Origin: Bacteroidota bacterium
Lineage (GTDB): Bacteria; Bacteroidota; Bacteroidia; Bacteroidales; Tannerellaceae
Length of the DNA stretch: 64,000 bases
Direction: 5' to 3'
NCBI GenBank assembly: GCA_023429375.1
Contig: JAEYVY010000007.1
Span: 310,001 to 374,000 of the forward strand
The position numbers were made by a program, and so were the translations under genes. The notes under the pieces were generated by a model. The model did no database searches. It was not told where the DNA came from and saw only the letters and a list, made by a program, of their open reading frames with translations. Below, one piece after another: positions 28,217-36,923 of this stretch. How positions within the stretch are numbered: position 1 is the stretch's first letter; the number at the start of each line of letters is the position of its first letter.

Positions 28217-28233
28217 TTACACTCCCTTTTTTT
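28207..28233 (+). terminator. Intrinsic terminator overlapping the murQ stop codon
   Basis: GGGAGTGTAATTACACTCCC (28207-28226) is a perfect palindrome followed by seven T. The murQ TAA (28214-28216) lies in its 5' arm. The convergent gene ends at 28232, so this element separates two convergent units. Confidence 0.85.
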
Positions 28234-28951
28234 AGTCTTTTGTCAACGCTGTATAGAGCTGGTTGATCTCTTCCTCCGTACTCCGGTTGATGTAAATAGT
28301 CGGATTAGTTGATGATTTTATCATCAATAAGGGCTTTTGAGCCGAGTGCAGAAAAAGTAATATCCTCCCACTATCTTTGGTACGAAAATACCCCTTGTGG
28401 TATTTCCAAAAACTAAGCCCGTTTACTCTTAGCGTGATGTTCGGTAATTCATTTGTAATTTCTACCTCCGTTATTTCATTCAACGGAATTTGCCGGCTGT
28501 ACGCACCACGAATATGTAAAATATTGTCTTTCACTTCTATACCGGCTGGTCTGCCCGTGTCGATAAGGCAAATGACAACGATAGCGGTTACGACGGCCGA
28601 TATGCGGATAACCCATTTCTGTGTTTTAATATGTATCGGATCGAGAAGAAACTCTTTCGACTTTTTCAGCAGAATTCCGCATCCGATAAATATTACAGGT
28701 ACTATCCCCATAACGGAAAAGCCTTCACTGCCGATTGTCAGATAAAGAATAAGCCCAATCGCGATGATAGAAAGTCCCATGATAGACATCGTTTTTCGCA
28801 TAAATAGGGCAAAAGGTACAATATTGATTTTCCTTCGTTCGGCTTCATTCAGTGTATTATATCCACTAATTAACGTTGGATACTTCTGGGCTAAGAAACC
28901 AATTCCAATCAGGAAAAGGCCTGTAAGCGTATTGAATATCAGTTCTCCCAT
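28232..28951 (-). CDS. Membrane protein with DUF3784-like N-terminus and bacterial PH-like C-terminus
   Basis: This 239-residue protein has about four hydrophobic segments: one at the N-terminus (LTGLFLIGIGFLAQKYP), two near residues 55-95 and one near 112-128. The segment NTLNEAERRKI after the first helix is typical of DUF3784-like proteins. The C-terminal 110 residues are soluble and read like a short pleckstrin-homology-type domain of bacterial membrane proteins (IPLNEITEVEITNELPN, then LLFLHSAQKPLLMI). It is the last gene of a leftward three-gene unit with a YIP1-like protein and a DUF2089 regulator. Function unknown; a membrane-stress or envelope role would be speculation. Confidence 0.7.
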   Translation of the reverse strand: MGELIFNTLTGLFLIGIGFLAQKYPTLISGYNTLNEAERRKINIVPFALFMRKTMSIMGLSIIAIGLILYLTIGSEGFSVMGIVPVIFIGCGILLKKSKEFLLDPIHIKTQKWVIRISAVVTAIVVICLIDTGRPAGIEVKDNILHIRGAYSRQIPLNEITEVEITNELPNITLRVNGLSFWKYHKGYFRTKDSGRILLFLHSAQKPLLMIKSSTNPTIYINRSTEEEINQLYTALTKD

Positions 28952-28956
28952 AGTAT

Positions 28957-29565
28957 TTAATATAGTAGGCCGATAAGTAAGCGGGAGAGGACATCTCCTC
29001 CGAATAATCCGACACAGAACAGTATGCCTAATTTATTACCCTTCAAATTGCAGGATACGGCTAATGCTTTAAACATCCAATACCCCATCCAGATGACAAA
29101 TAAGATGGAAACAACACTTAACCAGACACTTATCCAGAACCCGGGTTGGAGAATCAAGTCGTTAGCCTGAGCAATCTGTTCCTGAAGGGAGCCGTCTATA
29201 TCAATCTGCGCTAACTGTTTGTAAAAAGGAAGAAAGGCAATAAAATTGGTAAATAATAACGGCAACTGTGCAAATAACGTTGTTCCGAATACATCGAGAA
29301 CTCTGATTTTGGAGCGTGAGAGTATCAGCCCACCTAGATAGAAAATCAAGGCGGGAGCTAACCAGACTGCCAGATGTTCGCCAACATAGCACCACCAAGC
29401 CGGATTCGGAGCGGGGCCATAATGAAGAAGTCCATGATAGTGATAGTCGGTAGCATAGGCTAAACCAGTACTAACTGCCAGTCCTAATAACCCCCAAGCT
29501 AAGGTTTGAAAGCCGGCAATACGTTCGAATGGATTTTCGATAAATCGAAGGATAGGATTATTCAT
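28957..29565 (-). CDS. Polytopic membrane protein, YIP1-like
   Basis: This 202-residue protein has about five membrane segments. The start NPILRFIENPFERIAGF and the central LILSRSKIRVLDVFGTTLFAQLPLLF resemble bacterial YIP1-domain proteins. It overlaps the DUF2089 gene by 8 bases and ends 5 bases before the next gene, so all three are co-transcribed. No catalytic residues are visible. Function unknown. Confidence 0.6.
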   Translation of the reverse strand: MNNPILRFIENPFERIAGFQTLAWGLLGLAVSTGLAYATDYHYHGLLHYGPAPNPAWWCYVGEHLAVWLAPALIFYLGGLILSRSKIRVLDVFGTTLFAQLPLLFTNFIAFLPFYKQLAQIDIDGSLQEQIAQANDLILQPGFWISVWLSVVSILFVIWMGYWMFKALAVSCNLKGNKLGILFCVGLFGGDVLSRLLIGLLY

Positions 29566-29854
29566 TTGTGCCTCCTTTTTCTAATAATTTTATTTTATCA
29601 ATCAGATCGTCTAATAAGTTGCGTACGGTAGGATAACTTATACCCATGTCTTTAGCCATATCTTTCAGGCTTCCGCTTGATTTGATGAAATCAATGATAA
29701 AAGATTGTTCCTTTTCAGTCAGACGGGAGAATAGAGGTAGTTCAAATGAACCGGATACCTCTGTGGCGCATGCTTCGCAATACAAACGGCTTACCCTTAG
29801 CGGAGATTCGCAAGAAGGGCACTGAAGAGGTAGTTTTTTCTTAACTTCTTTCAT
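29558..29854 (-). CDS. DUF2089-type zinc-ribbon/helix-turn-helix regulator
   Basis: This 98-residue protein has an N-terminal zinc ribbon with two CxxC pairs (CPSCES, CEAC) and then a helix-turn-helix region (LKDMAKDMGISYPTVRNLLDDLI). This matches DUF2089, a family of small putative transcription regulators. It heads a leftward operon with two membrane proteins, which it may autoregulate together with them. A -7 promoter element lies about 26 bases upstream. Confidence 0.8.
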   Translation of the reverse strand: MKEVKKKLPLQCPSCESPLRVSRLYCEACATEVSGSFELPLFSRLTEKEQSFIIDFIKSSGSLKDMAKDMGISYPTVRNLLDDLIDKIKLLEKGGTNE

Positions 29855-29879
29855 GGAATTAATATAAAGAGGTTTGGCA

Positions 29880-29887
29880 CAAACTTA
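29880..29887 (-). promoter_or_regulatory. Candidate -7 promoter element for the DUF2089 operon
   Basis: On the minus strand TAAGTTTG matches TANNTTTG. Only ATTG is found near the -33 position (29907-29910). Transcription would start about 20 bases before the DUF2089 ATG. Confidence 0.4.
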
Positions 29888-30014
29888 AATATTATTTTAA
29901 CAAAATCAATATTTTATGAAATAAAATTCATTATTTTATTGATAATATTTATCTTTTTGTATAAAGTAGTGTCGAAAAAACAGGATTAACGAAACATGAT
30001 TATTAATGAATCCT

Positions 30015-30150
30015 CCTCTCGATGCGGAAACATTATGAATGTCAAAGAAAAAAAGCGTCTCGATGTTTTTAGAAACGTTCGAGGTGTTTTTTGAAGGTTG
30101 TCAATGCGTTGATTATCAGTGGTGTGTAAAATGTAATTCACATCAAGATG
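30015..30150 (+). repeat. Degenerate copy A of an intergenic TIR/hairpin repeat
   Basis: This copy is shorter and more diverged than those at 48517 and 56760. It shares CTCGATGTTTTTAGAAACGT with spacing like the other copies, a GTTCGAGGTGTTTTTT arm, and a TTGATTATCAGTG segment close to TTGATAATCAGTG of copy B. It fills most of the 317-base gap (29855-30171) between the DUF2089 operon and the asparaginase gene. I see no gene in that gap. Confidence 0.5.
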
Positions 30151-30171
30151 TAGGATGTTTTTTTGAGGTAG

Positions 30172-31164
30172 TTAGGGGTGACGCATTTCTTTGTAGATTC
30201 CCACTTGTTTTACGACCTGATCAGCTTCTTTTTCTTTATATATATAGCCTCTAAACATGCCATCGCTATTAAATGGCATAGTGAAATTGCCTTCTTTATC
30301 TATGGCTATCAATCCACCCACACCTGCATCCGGACTTAGTTCTTCGTGAATGATGTAATGACCTGCATCCTCGATGGTTTCCTTTAGAAATTTCACACGA
30401 GCACAAAGGTTGAACGCCACCACATGGCGGATGAAATATTCTCCATGGCCTGTGCAGGAGACTGCACAACTGGCATTGTCTGCATAGGTTCCTGCACCAA
30501 TTACCGGCGCATCGCCAATCCGGCCCCAGCGTTTTTTCAACATGCCTCCGGTACTGGTTCCGGCAAACAAATTTCCCTCACTATCCAATACCACACAGCC
30601 TACAGTGCCGTTTTTTTTAGAAGCCTTCTTAAATTCTTCAACCAATTTGGCTGTTCTGGGGGTTGCAAAATACATATTATCTTCTACCATCTCCAGATTC
30701 TGCGATGCGGCAAATTGGTCTGCACCGTCGCCGGATAAAAAAACGTGGTCCGAATTATCTTTAACCTTCAGAGCTGCTTTTATGGGATTCTTGACGTGCT
30801 TCACGCCGGCAACGGCACCAGCACTCAAATCACTTCCGTCCATAATAGCTGCATCAAGTTCGAAAGTTCCCGTGGCGCTCACAGTAGAACCCACACCAGA
30901 ATTGAATAGGGGATTGTTTTCCAGATAAGTGACAACAGCAACGACAGCTTCTACTCCTTTACCTCCCGAAGATAGTATCTGGTTCCCAATTTCCAAGGCC
31001 GAATCGAGCGAAGCATAATATTGATTTTCTAAGGTGGGACTTTCTTTCAAGGTATTCATAGCCCCTGCACCACCATGAATGAGTAACACGTATTCACGAC
31101 TTTGTGCATGGATATTTAAACTGCACAAGATACATAGTCCTCCGATAAGCCATTGTTTTAGCAT
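30172..31164 (-). CDS. Exported isoaspartyl peptidase / type 2 L-asparaginase (Ntn hydrolase)
   Basis: The ATG at 31164 is chosen because a promoter -7 element covers the longer TTG start at 31191, and because it places the signal peptide (LKQWLIGGLCILCSLNIHAQ) at the N-terminus. The 330-residue precursor has LIHGGAGAM near the start, NSGVGSTVSATGTFELDAAIMDG, the autocleavage site NGTVGCV with nucleophile Thr187, and GTSTGGMLKKRWGRIGDAP. The family self-cleaves into alpha and beta subunits and hydrolyses beta-aspartyl dipeptides and asparagine. It is periplasmic here and divergent from a SusCD locus that contains a cyanophycinase-like protein, so beta-Asp-Arg dipeptides are an attractive substrate. 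Confidence 0.9.
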   Translation of the reverse strand: MLKQWLIGGLCILCSLNIHAQSREYVLLIHGGAGAMNTLKESPTLENQYYASLDSALEIGNQILSSGGKGVEAVVAVVTYLENNPLFNSGVGSTVSATGTFELDAAIMDGSDLSAGAVAGVKHVKNPIKAALKVKDNSDHVFLSGDGADQFAASQNLEMVEDNMYFATPRTAKLVEEFKKASKKNGTVGCVVLDSEGNLFAGTSTGGMLKKRWGRIGDAPVIGAGTYADNASCAVSCTGHGEYFIRHVVAFNLCARVKFLKETIEDAGHYIIHEELSPDAGVGGLIAIDKEGNFTMPFNSDGMFRGYIYKEKEADQVVKQVGIYKEMRHP

Positions 31165-31188
31165 AATTTTGTTAAATGTAAGTTTTGA

Positions 31189-31196
31189 CAAAAGTA
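31189..31196 (-). promoter_or_regulatory. Candidate -7 promoter element for the isoaspartyl peptidase gene
   Basis: On the minus strand TACTTTTG matches TANNTTTG. A TTTG (complement of CAAA, 31221-31224) lies upstream but with a long 24-base gap. The position supports translation from 31164. Confidence 0.4.
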
Positions 31197-31249
31197 TAGG
31201 TATTTCTTATAATATATGCGCAAAATATTAATTTATTGCAATATAGCGC

Positions 31250-31257
31250 TATATTTG
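31250..31257 (+). promoter_or_regulatory. Candidate -7 promoter element for the susC at 31308
   Basis: TATATTTG matches the -7 consensus and lies 50 bases before the susC ATG. No clear -33 TTTG at standard spacing. Confidence 0.45.
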
Positions 31258-31307
31258 TAATGTTGTTTTGGTGAAATTATTTAAAATAAACAATTTGATA
31301 TAAACCG

Positions 31308-34300
31308 ATGAAAACAAAAAAAAGGTCATTTTTTGCACCATTGAGTGTAATATGCATTGGCATGCTTTTCTTTGGCGGGAGTACGATCCAAGCTTTTGCA
31401 TCCAATGATTCACAACTCCCGATTGGACCCGATCCTATGCAAATAGGTGTTAGCTCTGTTGCAGGACAAGTGATAGATGCAACGGGTTTGCCTGTTATAG
31501 GTGCTTCTGTCATCGTGAAAGGCACAACTATCGGGGCTTCTACCGATGTGGATGGACGATTTACGATAAATAATATTCCTTCTCGTGAGAATCTCAGCAT
31601 TAGTGTTTCTTTCATAGGGTATATTACACAGGAAGTTCGTGTAACTTCTTCATCTCCTCTTACAATCGTACTTCAAGAAGATACTCAGGTATTGTCTGAT
31701 GTGGTCGTAATAGGTTATGGTACGGAAAAGAAGAAAAATGTTTCCGGTGCCGTTTCTAACATAACGAGTGAAGAACTAGTTCGTGTCCCTACGGAGAATA
31801 TGCAACGTGCCTTGCAAGGAAAGGTGGCTGGTGTACAGATTACATCGGCAACGGGTACTCCGGGTGGTGCTGTTTCTGTCATCGTTCGTGGATCGGGATC
31901 GATCAGTGCAAACAACGAACCGCTATATATAATTGATGGGGTACAGATGATTACAGGCGATCAGTCAAGCGGTATCATTAAATCGACAGATGTATTATCT
32001 ACCCTCAACCCCTCAGAAATACAATCTATCGATATTTTGAAAGACGGTGCCTCCGCTTCAATTTACGGAGCACAAGCGGCAAATGGAGTTGTGATCATCA
32101 CGACTAAGAAAGGACAGGAAGGAAAGAATAAAATTTCAGTAAGTTTGTCGGGAGGTGTCCAGCAGATTGCGAATAAAATTGATATCCTCACCGGACCGCA
32201 AGTGGTTGAATTGGATTTGATTGCACATAAAAACCGCTACGGAGAGAACAGTACTGAATACCAGAACAAGCTGCAAGAATACAGGAATAACGGTTGGGGA
32301 GAAGATGGTTTTTCAAATACACCTACCTATGATTGGTACGATTTGCTATACCGGACAGCTTATGTAGGTGATGTACAGGTAAGCTTGTCGGGTGGTTCTG
32401 CTAAAGAGAAACACTATCTTTCTGCTGCATTCAACAGTACAGATGGAATTTTGATTGGAACAGGATTTAAGAGAGGCACTTTTCGTGTCAATCTCAGTTA
32501 TGAATTGGCTAATTGGTTGACGTTGACTACAAACAACAGTTATTCGGTGATGAATCAAGATCAACAATCGAGTGTACGTGCTTCTAATCCGAATCGTATC
32601 GCGTTTTTGATGCATCCGGCAAATAGTCCCTATGACGAAAATGGTGATTACTACACTAGTCTTCCTTATGGCTATTTTATGCATAATACCGTACAGATGC
32701 AAGACCTGAATGAATACAAAGGGAGAACGAATAAACTGTTGTCGGCTAATGCTTTGGATTTTAAGATAACAAAAGATCTGACTTTTAAATCAAGCTACAA
32801 TATAGATATTGTCTCTATCAACGAACACTTGTTTGTCGATCCGCGCACACGTGAGGGAGAGAAAGTACAAGGTTCGGTTACTGCATTTACAAAAGACCTG
32901 ACGAACTTCCAGACAGAACAGGTGCTTAACTACAGTACATTGCTGGACGATATTCATCGTATATCGGCTATGGGAGGTTTCTCTTATCGTCATCAATACT
33001 TCCAGAGCCATGGTGGAACTGGAACCGGTGTTTCTCACCCAACTCTTCATTTATTGGGAAGTACGGCTATCCCCACTGAAGTAACCGAAGATTTCTCGGA
33101 ATGGAAGATGGCCGGCGTTTTTGCCCGTATTAATTATTCCTACCGGGATCGTTATATTGTAAATGCTACGATTCGTCGTGATGGTTCATCTCGTTTTGGT
33201 GATGAGAATAAGTGGGGCTGGTTCCCTTCTGTTTCGGCAGCATGGAGAATCAATGATGAGGCATTCATGAAGGGACTGACCGTATTTGACGATCTAAAAC
33301 TGAGAGCAAGTTATGGGGTAACAGGTAATTCGGATATCGGAGATTATATAGCCCGTCGCTGGTATTCGAGCGGTGGTGCTTATAATAATACATCTGCCAT
33401 TATACCAGCATCGATTGGAAACCCGTATCTGACTTGGGAGAAGAGTCACTCAAAAAATATCGGTCTTTCATTATCAATATTGAATAGTCGTATCTCATCT
33501 GAAATGGACTTTTATATCAAAGATACGAAAGAGTTGTTATATGCACGCACGATACCTGCTACCACTGGTTTTACACAAATTCCTTCCAATATGGGTGGAG
33601 TGAGGAATACCGGATTTGAATTTTTATTGAATACGGTAAATATCAAGAACAACGATTGGGAGTGGAATACCTCATTCAATATTTCGTATAATAAGAATGA
33701 AATAACTTCGCTCCAGGATGGACTGACTGAGCTGGGAACCTACAAAGTAGGTGAATCAATTACATCAGAGCCTGTTTATCAATGGGCGGGAGTTAACGAA
33801 GCTGACGGACGCCCGATGTATTATGATAAGGACGGCTTCATTGTCTACAATCCGAAAACAGAAGACCGTGTGTGGAGCAAGCCACGCGAGCCGAAATTTT
33901 TTGGAGGTTTGACGAACGCTATTTCATGGAAAGGTTTTGAATTGTCGTTCTTCTTTCAATTCCAGAAGGGTGGGGTAAGCTTGTGGAGCGATAAGATTAC
34001 ACTTCTTGCTTCTGCGGGAGATAGTAATACCATGTTGGAAAAATATACATCCTATTGGAAAAAACCGGGTGATGTGACGTGGGTACCGAAACCGTCATAC
34101 GAAGGAGCCTATCCGGGTAATCCGCGTGGTAATGACCAGGAGTCTACCTTGCATTATGAAAAGACGGATTATATCAAGTTGAAGAACATCATGCTGAGCT
34201 ATAATTTCAATAAGAAATTGATTCAACCGCTACATATTGCCAATCTGCAGATTTATGCTTCTACGTATAATCTGTGTACATGGACGACTTATCCGGGCAA

Positions 34301-34382
34301 CGATCCTGAATTCACAGGTTATGATACCGGAGTATATCCGCAATCGCGAACCTATAATGTGGGCGTTAAACTAGATTTTTAA
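31308..34382 (+). CDS. SusC/RagA family TonB-dependent outer-membrane transporter of the putative cyanophycin/beta-aspartyl peptide locus
   Basis: This is a 1024-residue SusC-like protein with an N-terminal signal (about 1-32), a carboxypeptidase-D regulatory-like domain from about residue 50 (VAGQVIDATGLPVIGASVIV), a TonB-box-like DVVVIGYG near 130, a plug with SIDILKDGASASIYGAQAANG, and a beta-barrel ending NVGVKLDF. It is shorter than the two region 1 SusC proteins and belongs to a different subfamily (RVPTENMQRALQGKVAG in place of SRPIADVGR). The susD partner starts 12 bases downstream. Peptidase genes follow, so a peptide-like polymer is the likely cargo. Confidence 0.94.
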   Translation: MKTKKRSFFAPLSVICIGMLFFGGSTIQAFASNDSQLPIGPDPMQIGVSSVAGQVIDATGLPVIGASVIVKGTTIGASTDVDGRFTINNIPSRENLSISVSFIGYITQEVRVTSSSPLTIVLQEDTQVLSDVVVIGYGTEKKKNVSGAVSNITSEELVRVPTENMQRALQGKVAGVQITSATGTPGGAVSVIVRGSGSISANNEPLYIIDGVQMITGDQSSGIIKSTDVLSTLNPSEIQSIDILKDGASASIYGAQAANGVVIITTKKGQEGKNKISVSLSGGVQQIANKIDILTGPQVVELDLIAHKNRYGENSTEYQNKLQEYRNNGWGEDGFSNTPTYDWYDLLYRTAYVGDVQVSLSGGSAKEKHYLSAAFNSTDGILIGTGFKRGTFRVNLSYELANWLTLTTNNSYSVMNQDQQSSVRASNPNRIAFLMHPANSPYDENGDYYTSLPYGYFMHNTVQMQDLNEYKGRTNKLLSANALDFKITKDLTFKSSYNIDIVSINEHLFVDPRTREGEKVQGSVTAFTKDLTNFQTEQVLNYSTLLDDIHRISAMGGFSYRHQYFQSHGGTGTGVSHPTLHLLGSTAIPTEVTEDFSEWKMAGVFARINYSYRDRYIVNATIRRDGSSRFGDENKWGWFPSVSAAWRINDEAFMKGLTVFDDLKLRASYGVTGNSDIGDYIARRWYSSGGAYNNTSAIIPASIGNPYLTWEKSHSKNIGLSLSILNSRISSEMDFYIKDTKELLYARTIPATTGFTQIPSNMGGVRNTGFEFLLNTVNIKNNDWEWNTSFNISYNKNEITSLQDGLTELGTYKVGESITSEPVYQWAGVNEADGRPMYYDKDGFIVYNPKTEDRVWSKPREPKFFGGLTNAISWKGFELSFFFQFQKGGVSLWSDKITLLASAGDSNTMLEKYTSYWKKPGDVTWVPKPSYEGAYPGNPRGNDQESTLHYEKTDYIKLKNIMLSYNFNKKLIQPLHIANLQIYASTYNLCTWTTYPGNDPEFTGYDTGVYPQSRTYNVGVKLDF

Positions 34383-34394
34383 TAAACGAAACTC

Positions 34395-35828
34395 ATGAAC
34401 AAATTACATACATATATATCGGCTTTGATTTTAGGTTGTGCATTGACAACCGGATGTGATTCTTTGTTGGATACGAAATCAAAAGACCTGCTTCCCGTTG
34501 AACTGGTAAAGACAGAAGCCGGATGTGAATCTATGTTGCTTGGGGTATACGACCTGATGCAAAAGGTGAGCTATTACGGACGTGACCTAGTGGCAATTCC
34601 CGAAGTACTTGCAGATAATGTGAAACTTTCTCCTGTCGCAACTCGCTATAAGGATATCGCTGATAATAAGGTGGGTGCTCATTTGGATATATGGGTCGAA
34701 TCATACGAGATGATAACCCTGCTGAATGAGGTGATGATGTATCTGGACCAACTGCCCGAATCATCGAAGAGCAAAGCATTGAAAGGTGAGGCTTTGACGT
34801 TGCGTGCTTTGTGTTATATGAATTTGGCGATAACGTATGGACGTGAGCCACACTATCTTGTGAATGACTTCAACTTGAGTGTGCCTTTGATTAAAGATGC
34901 ATTTTTCTATCAGGGTGGAGCCTTAGGTGAAGAAACCTATCCGAAACGTGCTACAGTAGGTGAAATCTGGAATTTTATTGAAGAGGATTTGACCTCCGGA
35001 TTTGCCTTTTTAGATGGTAGCGATGGAGGCTTGGCGCCAAAACGTGTAGGTGCACTAGCGAATAAAGCGTTACAATCACGTGCGTATCTGTTTCAGGAAA
35101 AATGGAGCGAATGTGTAGAGGCTGCTACTTATGTTATTGAGAAGGGGAATATCGTGGTTTCTGATGGGAACTATAGCCGGGTATTTTCGGAAAACAGGGA
35201 GTCGATATTCTATCTGTTTTATACGGCTGCAGAAGCTTTGGGCTCGTCTTCTTTGCACTCGACATTCGGAATGAGTGATTCAAGCCTCGATGATGAAGGC
35301 TTTGATATTGCAAAGGGATCCGGTGACGGAACGTTTACAATAGCAGAAGATTTGATGGCTTTGTATGATCAAGAGAATGATACCCGTTTTGCTGCGTTTA
35401 AAAAGGCAAAAATTAACGGAACAAAGGTTTGGTGGAGCCGCAAGTATAATAGTTGGCAAGGTGAATTCGGTCAGGACAATATCCCTGTGATCCGAATCTC
35501 AGAAATCGTTTTGAACCGCGCTGAAGCGTATGCACAGCTAAAACAATTCAATGCAGCTCGCGCTGATGTCGACATGTTGCGTGTGAAAAGAGGAATTGGT
35601 GAAACCAATGCGTCTGATAACACCTTGTTATCGGAGGTACTTTTGCAGCGCCGGCTTGAATTGGCCTTTGAGGGATTCCGCTTCTTCGACTTGAAAAGAC
35701 GTGGGCAGGCGATAACAAAACCGGATGGCAAACCGTCTATTCCGTATACCGACTTCCGCGTGGTCTCAAAAATTTCGGATGTACAAATGGATGCGAATCC
35801 AAATCTTGTCAACAACCCGGGTTATTAA
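34395..35828 (+). CDS. SusD/RagB family outer-membrane lipoprotein
   Basis: This 477-residue lipoprotein has the signal ALILGCALTTGCDSLLD, with lipid-accepting Cys in TTGC. SusD features include a helical region around LKGEALTLRALCYMNLAI and the C-terminal RISEIVLNRAEAYAQL followed by LQRRLELAFEGFRFFDLKRRGQ. It pairs with the susC directly upstream. It is shorter than the region 1 SusD proteins, fitting a different ligand. The next gene starts 19 bases after its stop. Confidence 0.93.
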   Translation: MNKLHTYISALILGCALTTGCDSLLDTKSKDLLPVELVKTEAGCESMLLGVYDLMQKVSYYGRDLVAIPEVLADNVKLSPVATRYKDIADNKVGAHLDIWVESYEMITLLNEVMMYLDQLPESSKSKALKGEALTLRALCYMNLAITYGREPHYLVNDFNLSVPLIKDAFFYQGGALGEETYPKRATVGEIWNFIEEDLTSGFAFLDGSDGGLAPKRVGALANKALQSRAYLFQEKWSECVEAATYVIEKGNIVVSDGNYSRVFSENRESIFYLFYTAAEALGSSSLHSTFGMSDSSLDDEGFDIAKGSGDGTFTIAEDLMALYDQENDTRFAAFKKAKINGTKVWWSRKYNSWQGEFGQDNIPVIRISEIVLNRAEAYAQLKQFNAARADVDMLRVKRGIGETNASDNTLLSEVLLQRRLELAFEGFRFFDLKRRGQAITKPDGKPSIPYTDFRVVSKISDVQMDANPNLVNNPGY

Positions 35829-35847
35829 TCTTGTAAAGAAAGCTAAA

Positions 35848-36918
35848 ATGAAAACTATATATCATACTTTTCAATCGTTGTTTTTGTGTCTGATCTGTTT
35901 CGTTGGTTTTACTTCTTGTGAGAAAGAAGACCGCACTTATCAAGGTCCTGTCTATTACGAATTTAGTCCGGATAAGAACGGCCAAACGGTAAGCGGGAGC
36001 AATAATCTGATAGTAAAAGAAACGTCTACGCTGGGAGAAGATACCGTTTGTGTGCAGATGATACGTAAAAATACGAAACCTACAACCGTTCGTTTCCATA
36101 TTGCTGATCAGCTATATTTTATCAAAAGTGATTCTCGTTTTGTTACCGACAAACCGGATGGTTTAAATGAATCGGCTTATGAAATACATAAATCAACTGC
36201 AGAATATGGGGTAGACTTTGTTTTTAACCAGCAAGCTGGTGTCGTATACGATCCTCAAACGAAGAGTGGAGCCGTAACGATAGAAGCCGGAGAAATGTTT
36301 GCGCATATTCCTATTAATATCCTTGTAAGAAATAATACGACAGCCTATATTGTGTTGGACGATACGAATAATGCTCAGGTAAATAAGCCGACTGGCTTGT
36401 TGGCACTGCAGATTCTGTCGGTCAAGACTGTTCATTTTTCAGAAACATTCAAAACAGGTATCCCTGCAACATGGGGAAATATCGATAAAGATGGTGATGG
36501 ATATAAATGGGAGTATACTACGACCGATGGAGGCTTTGCTATGTCACGTTCATATATCAGTTCTGATGGTGCGCTAACTCCTGAAAATTACCTGATTTCT
36601 CCAGCGATAACAGTGCCTGCTAATGCACTGTCGGTTACCTTGAGCTATGACATCAGTGCTTCGGCCAGAAATGCGTATCAAGAGCAGTATCAGATTCTAA
36701 TTTCAGAAGAGCCGATTACAGAAGCCAATTGCAGGAATGCGACTGTATTGAAAGACTGGACGGAGCTGACCGATGCACATAAATATTGGAATGTAGTGAC
36801 GACAACAACCCGTTTGGAAGGATATGCGGGAAAAACATTCTATATTGCGTTCCTTCACGGAAACTGTACGGATATGGATAGGTTCCTGCTTAAAAATGTA
36901 GTTGTCTACGGATTTTAA
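35848..36918 (+). CDS. Lipoprotein with a choice-of-anchor-J domain
   Basis: The ATG at 35848 is chosen because the frame then starts with a lipoprotein signal (CLICFVGFTSC) just after susD; an upstream start would overlap susD. The 356-residue product has an N-terminal half with a beta-rich DUF4843-like region (YQGPVYYEFSPDK). The C-terminal half, from about FSETFKTGIPATWGNIDKDG, is a choice-of-anchor-J / cleaved-adhesin-like jelly roll with DGDGYKWEY, ENYLISPAI and FYIAFLHGN. Position after susCD suggests a surface ligand-binding protein that assists capture. No enzymatic motif is seen. Confidence 0.72.
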   Translation: MKTIYHTFQSLFLCLICFVGFTSCEKEDRTYQGPVYYEFSPDKNGQTVSGSNNLIVKETSTLGEDTVCVQMIRKNTKPTTVRFHIADQLYFIKSDSRFVTDKPDGLNESAYEIHKSTAEYGVDFVFNQQAGVVYDPQTKSGAVTIEAGEMFAHIPINILVRNNTTAYIVLDDTNNAQVNKPTGLLALQILSVKTVHFSETFKTGIPATWGNIDKDGDGYKWEYTTTDGGFAMSRSYISSDGALTPENYLISPAITVPANALSVTLSYDISASARNAYQEQYQILISEEPITEANCRNATVLKDWTELTDAHKYWNVVTTTTRLEGYAGKTFYIAFLHGNCTDMDRFLLKNVVVYGF

Positions 36919-36923
36919 TATGA

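Noticed and set aside
30039..30254. A 71-codon plus-strand frame
   Set aside because: It lies over the degenerate repeat copy A and the 3' end of the asparaginase gene on the other strand, has poor composition and no ribosome site.
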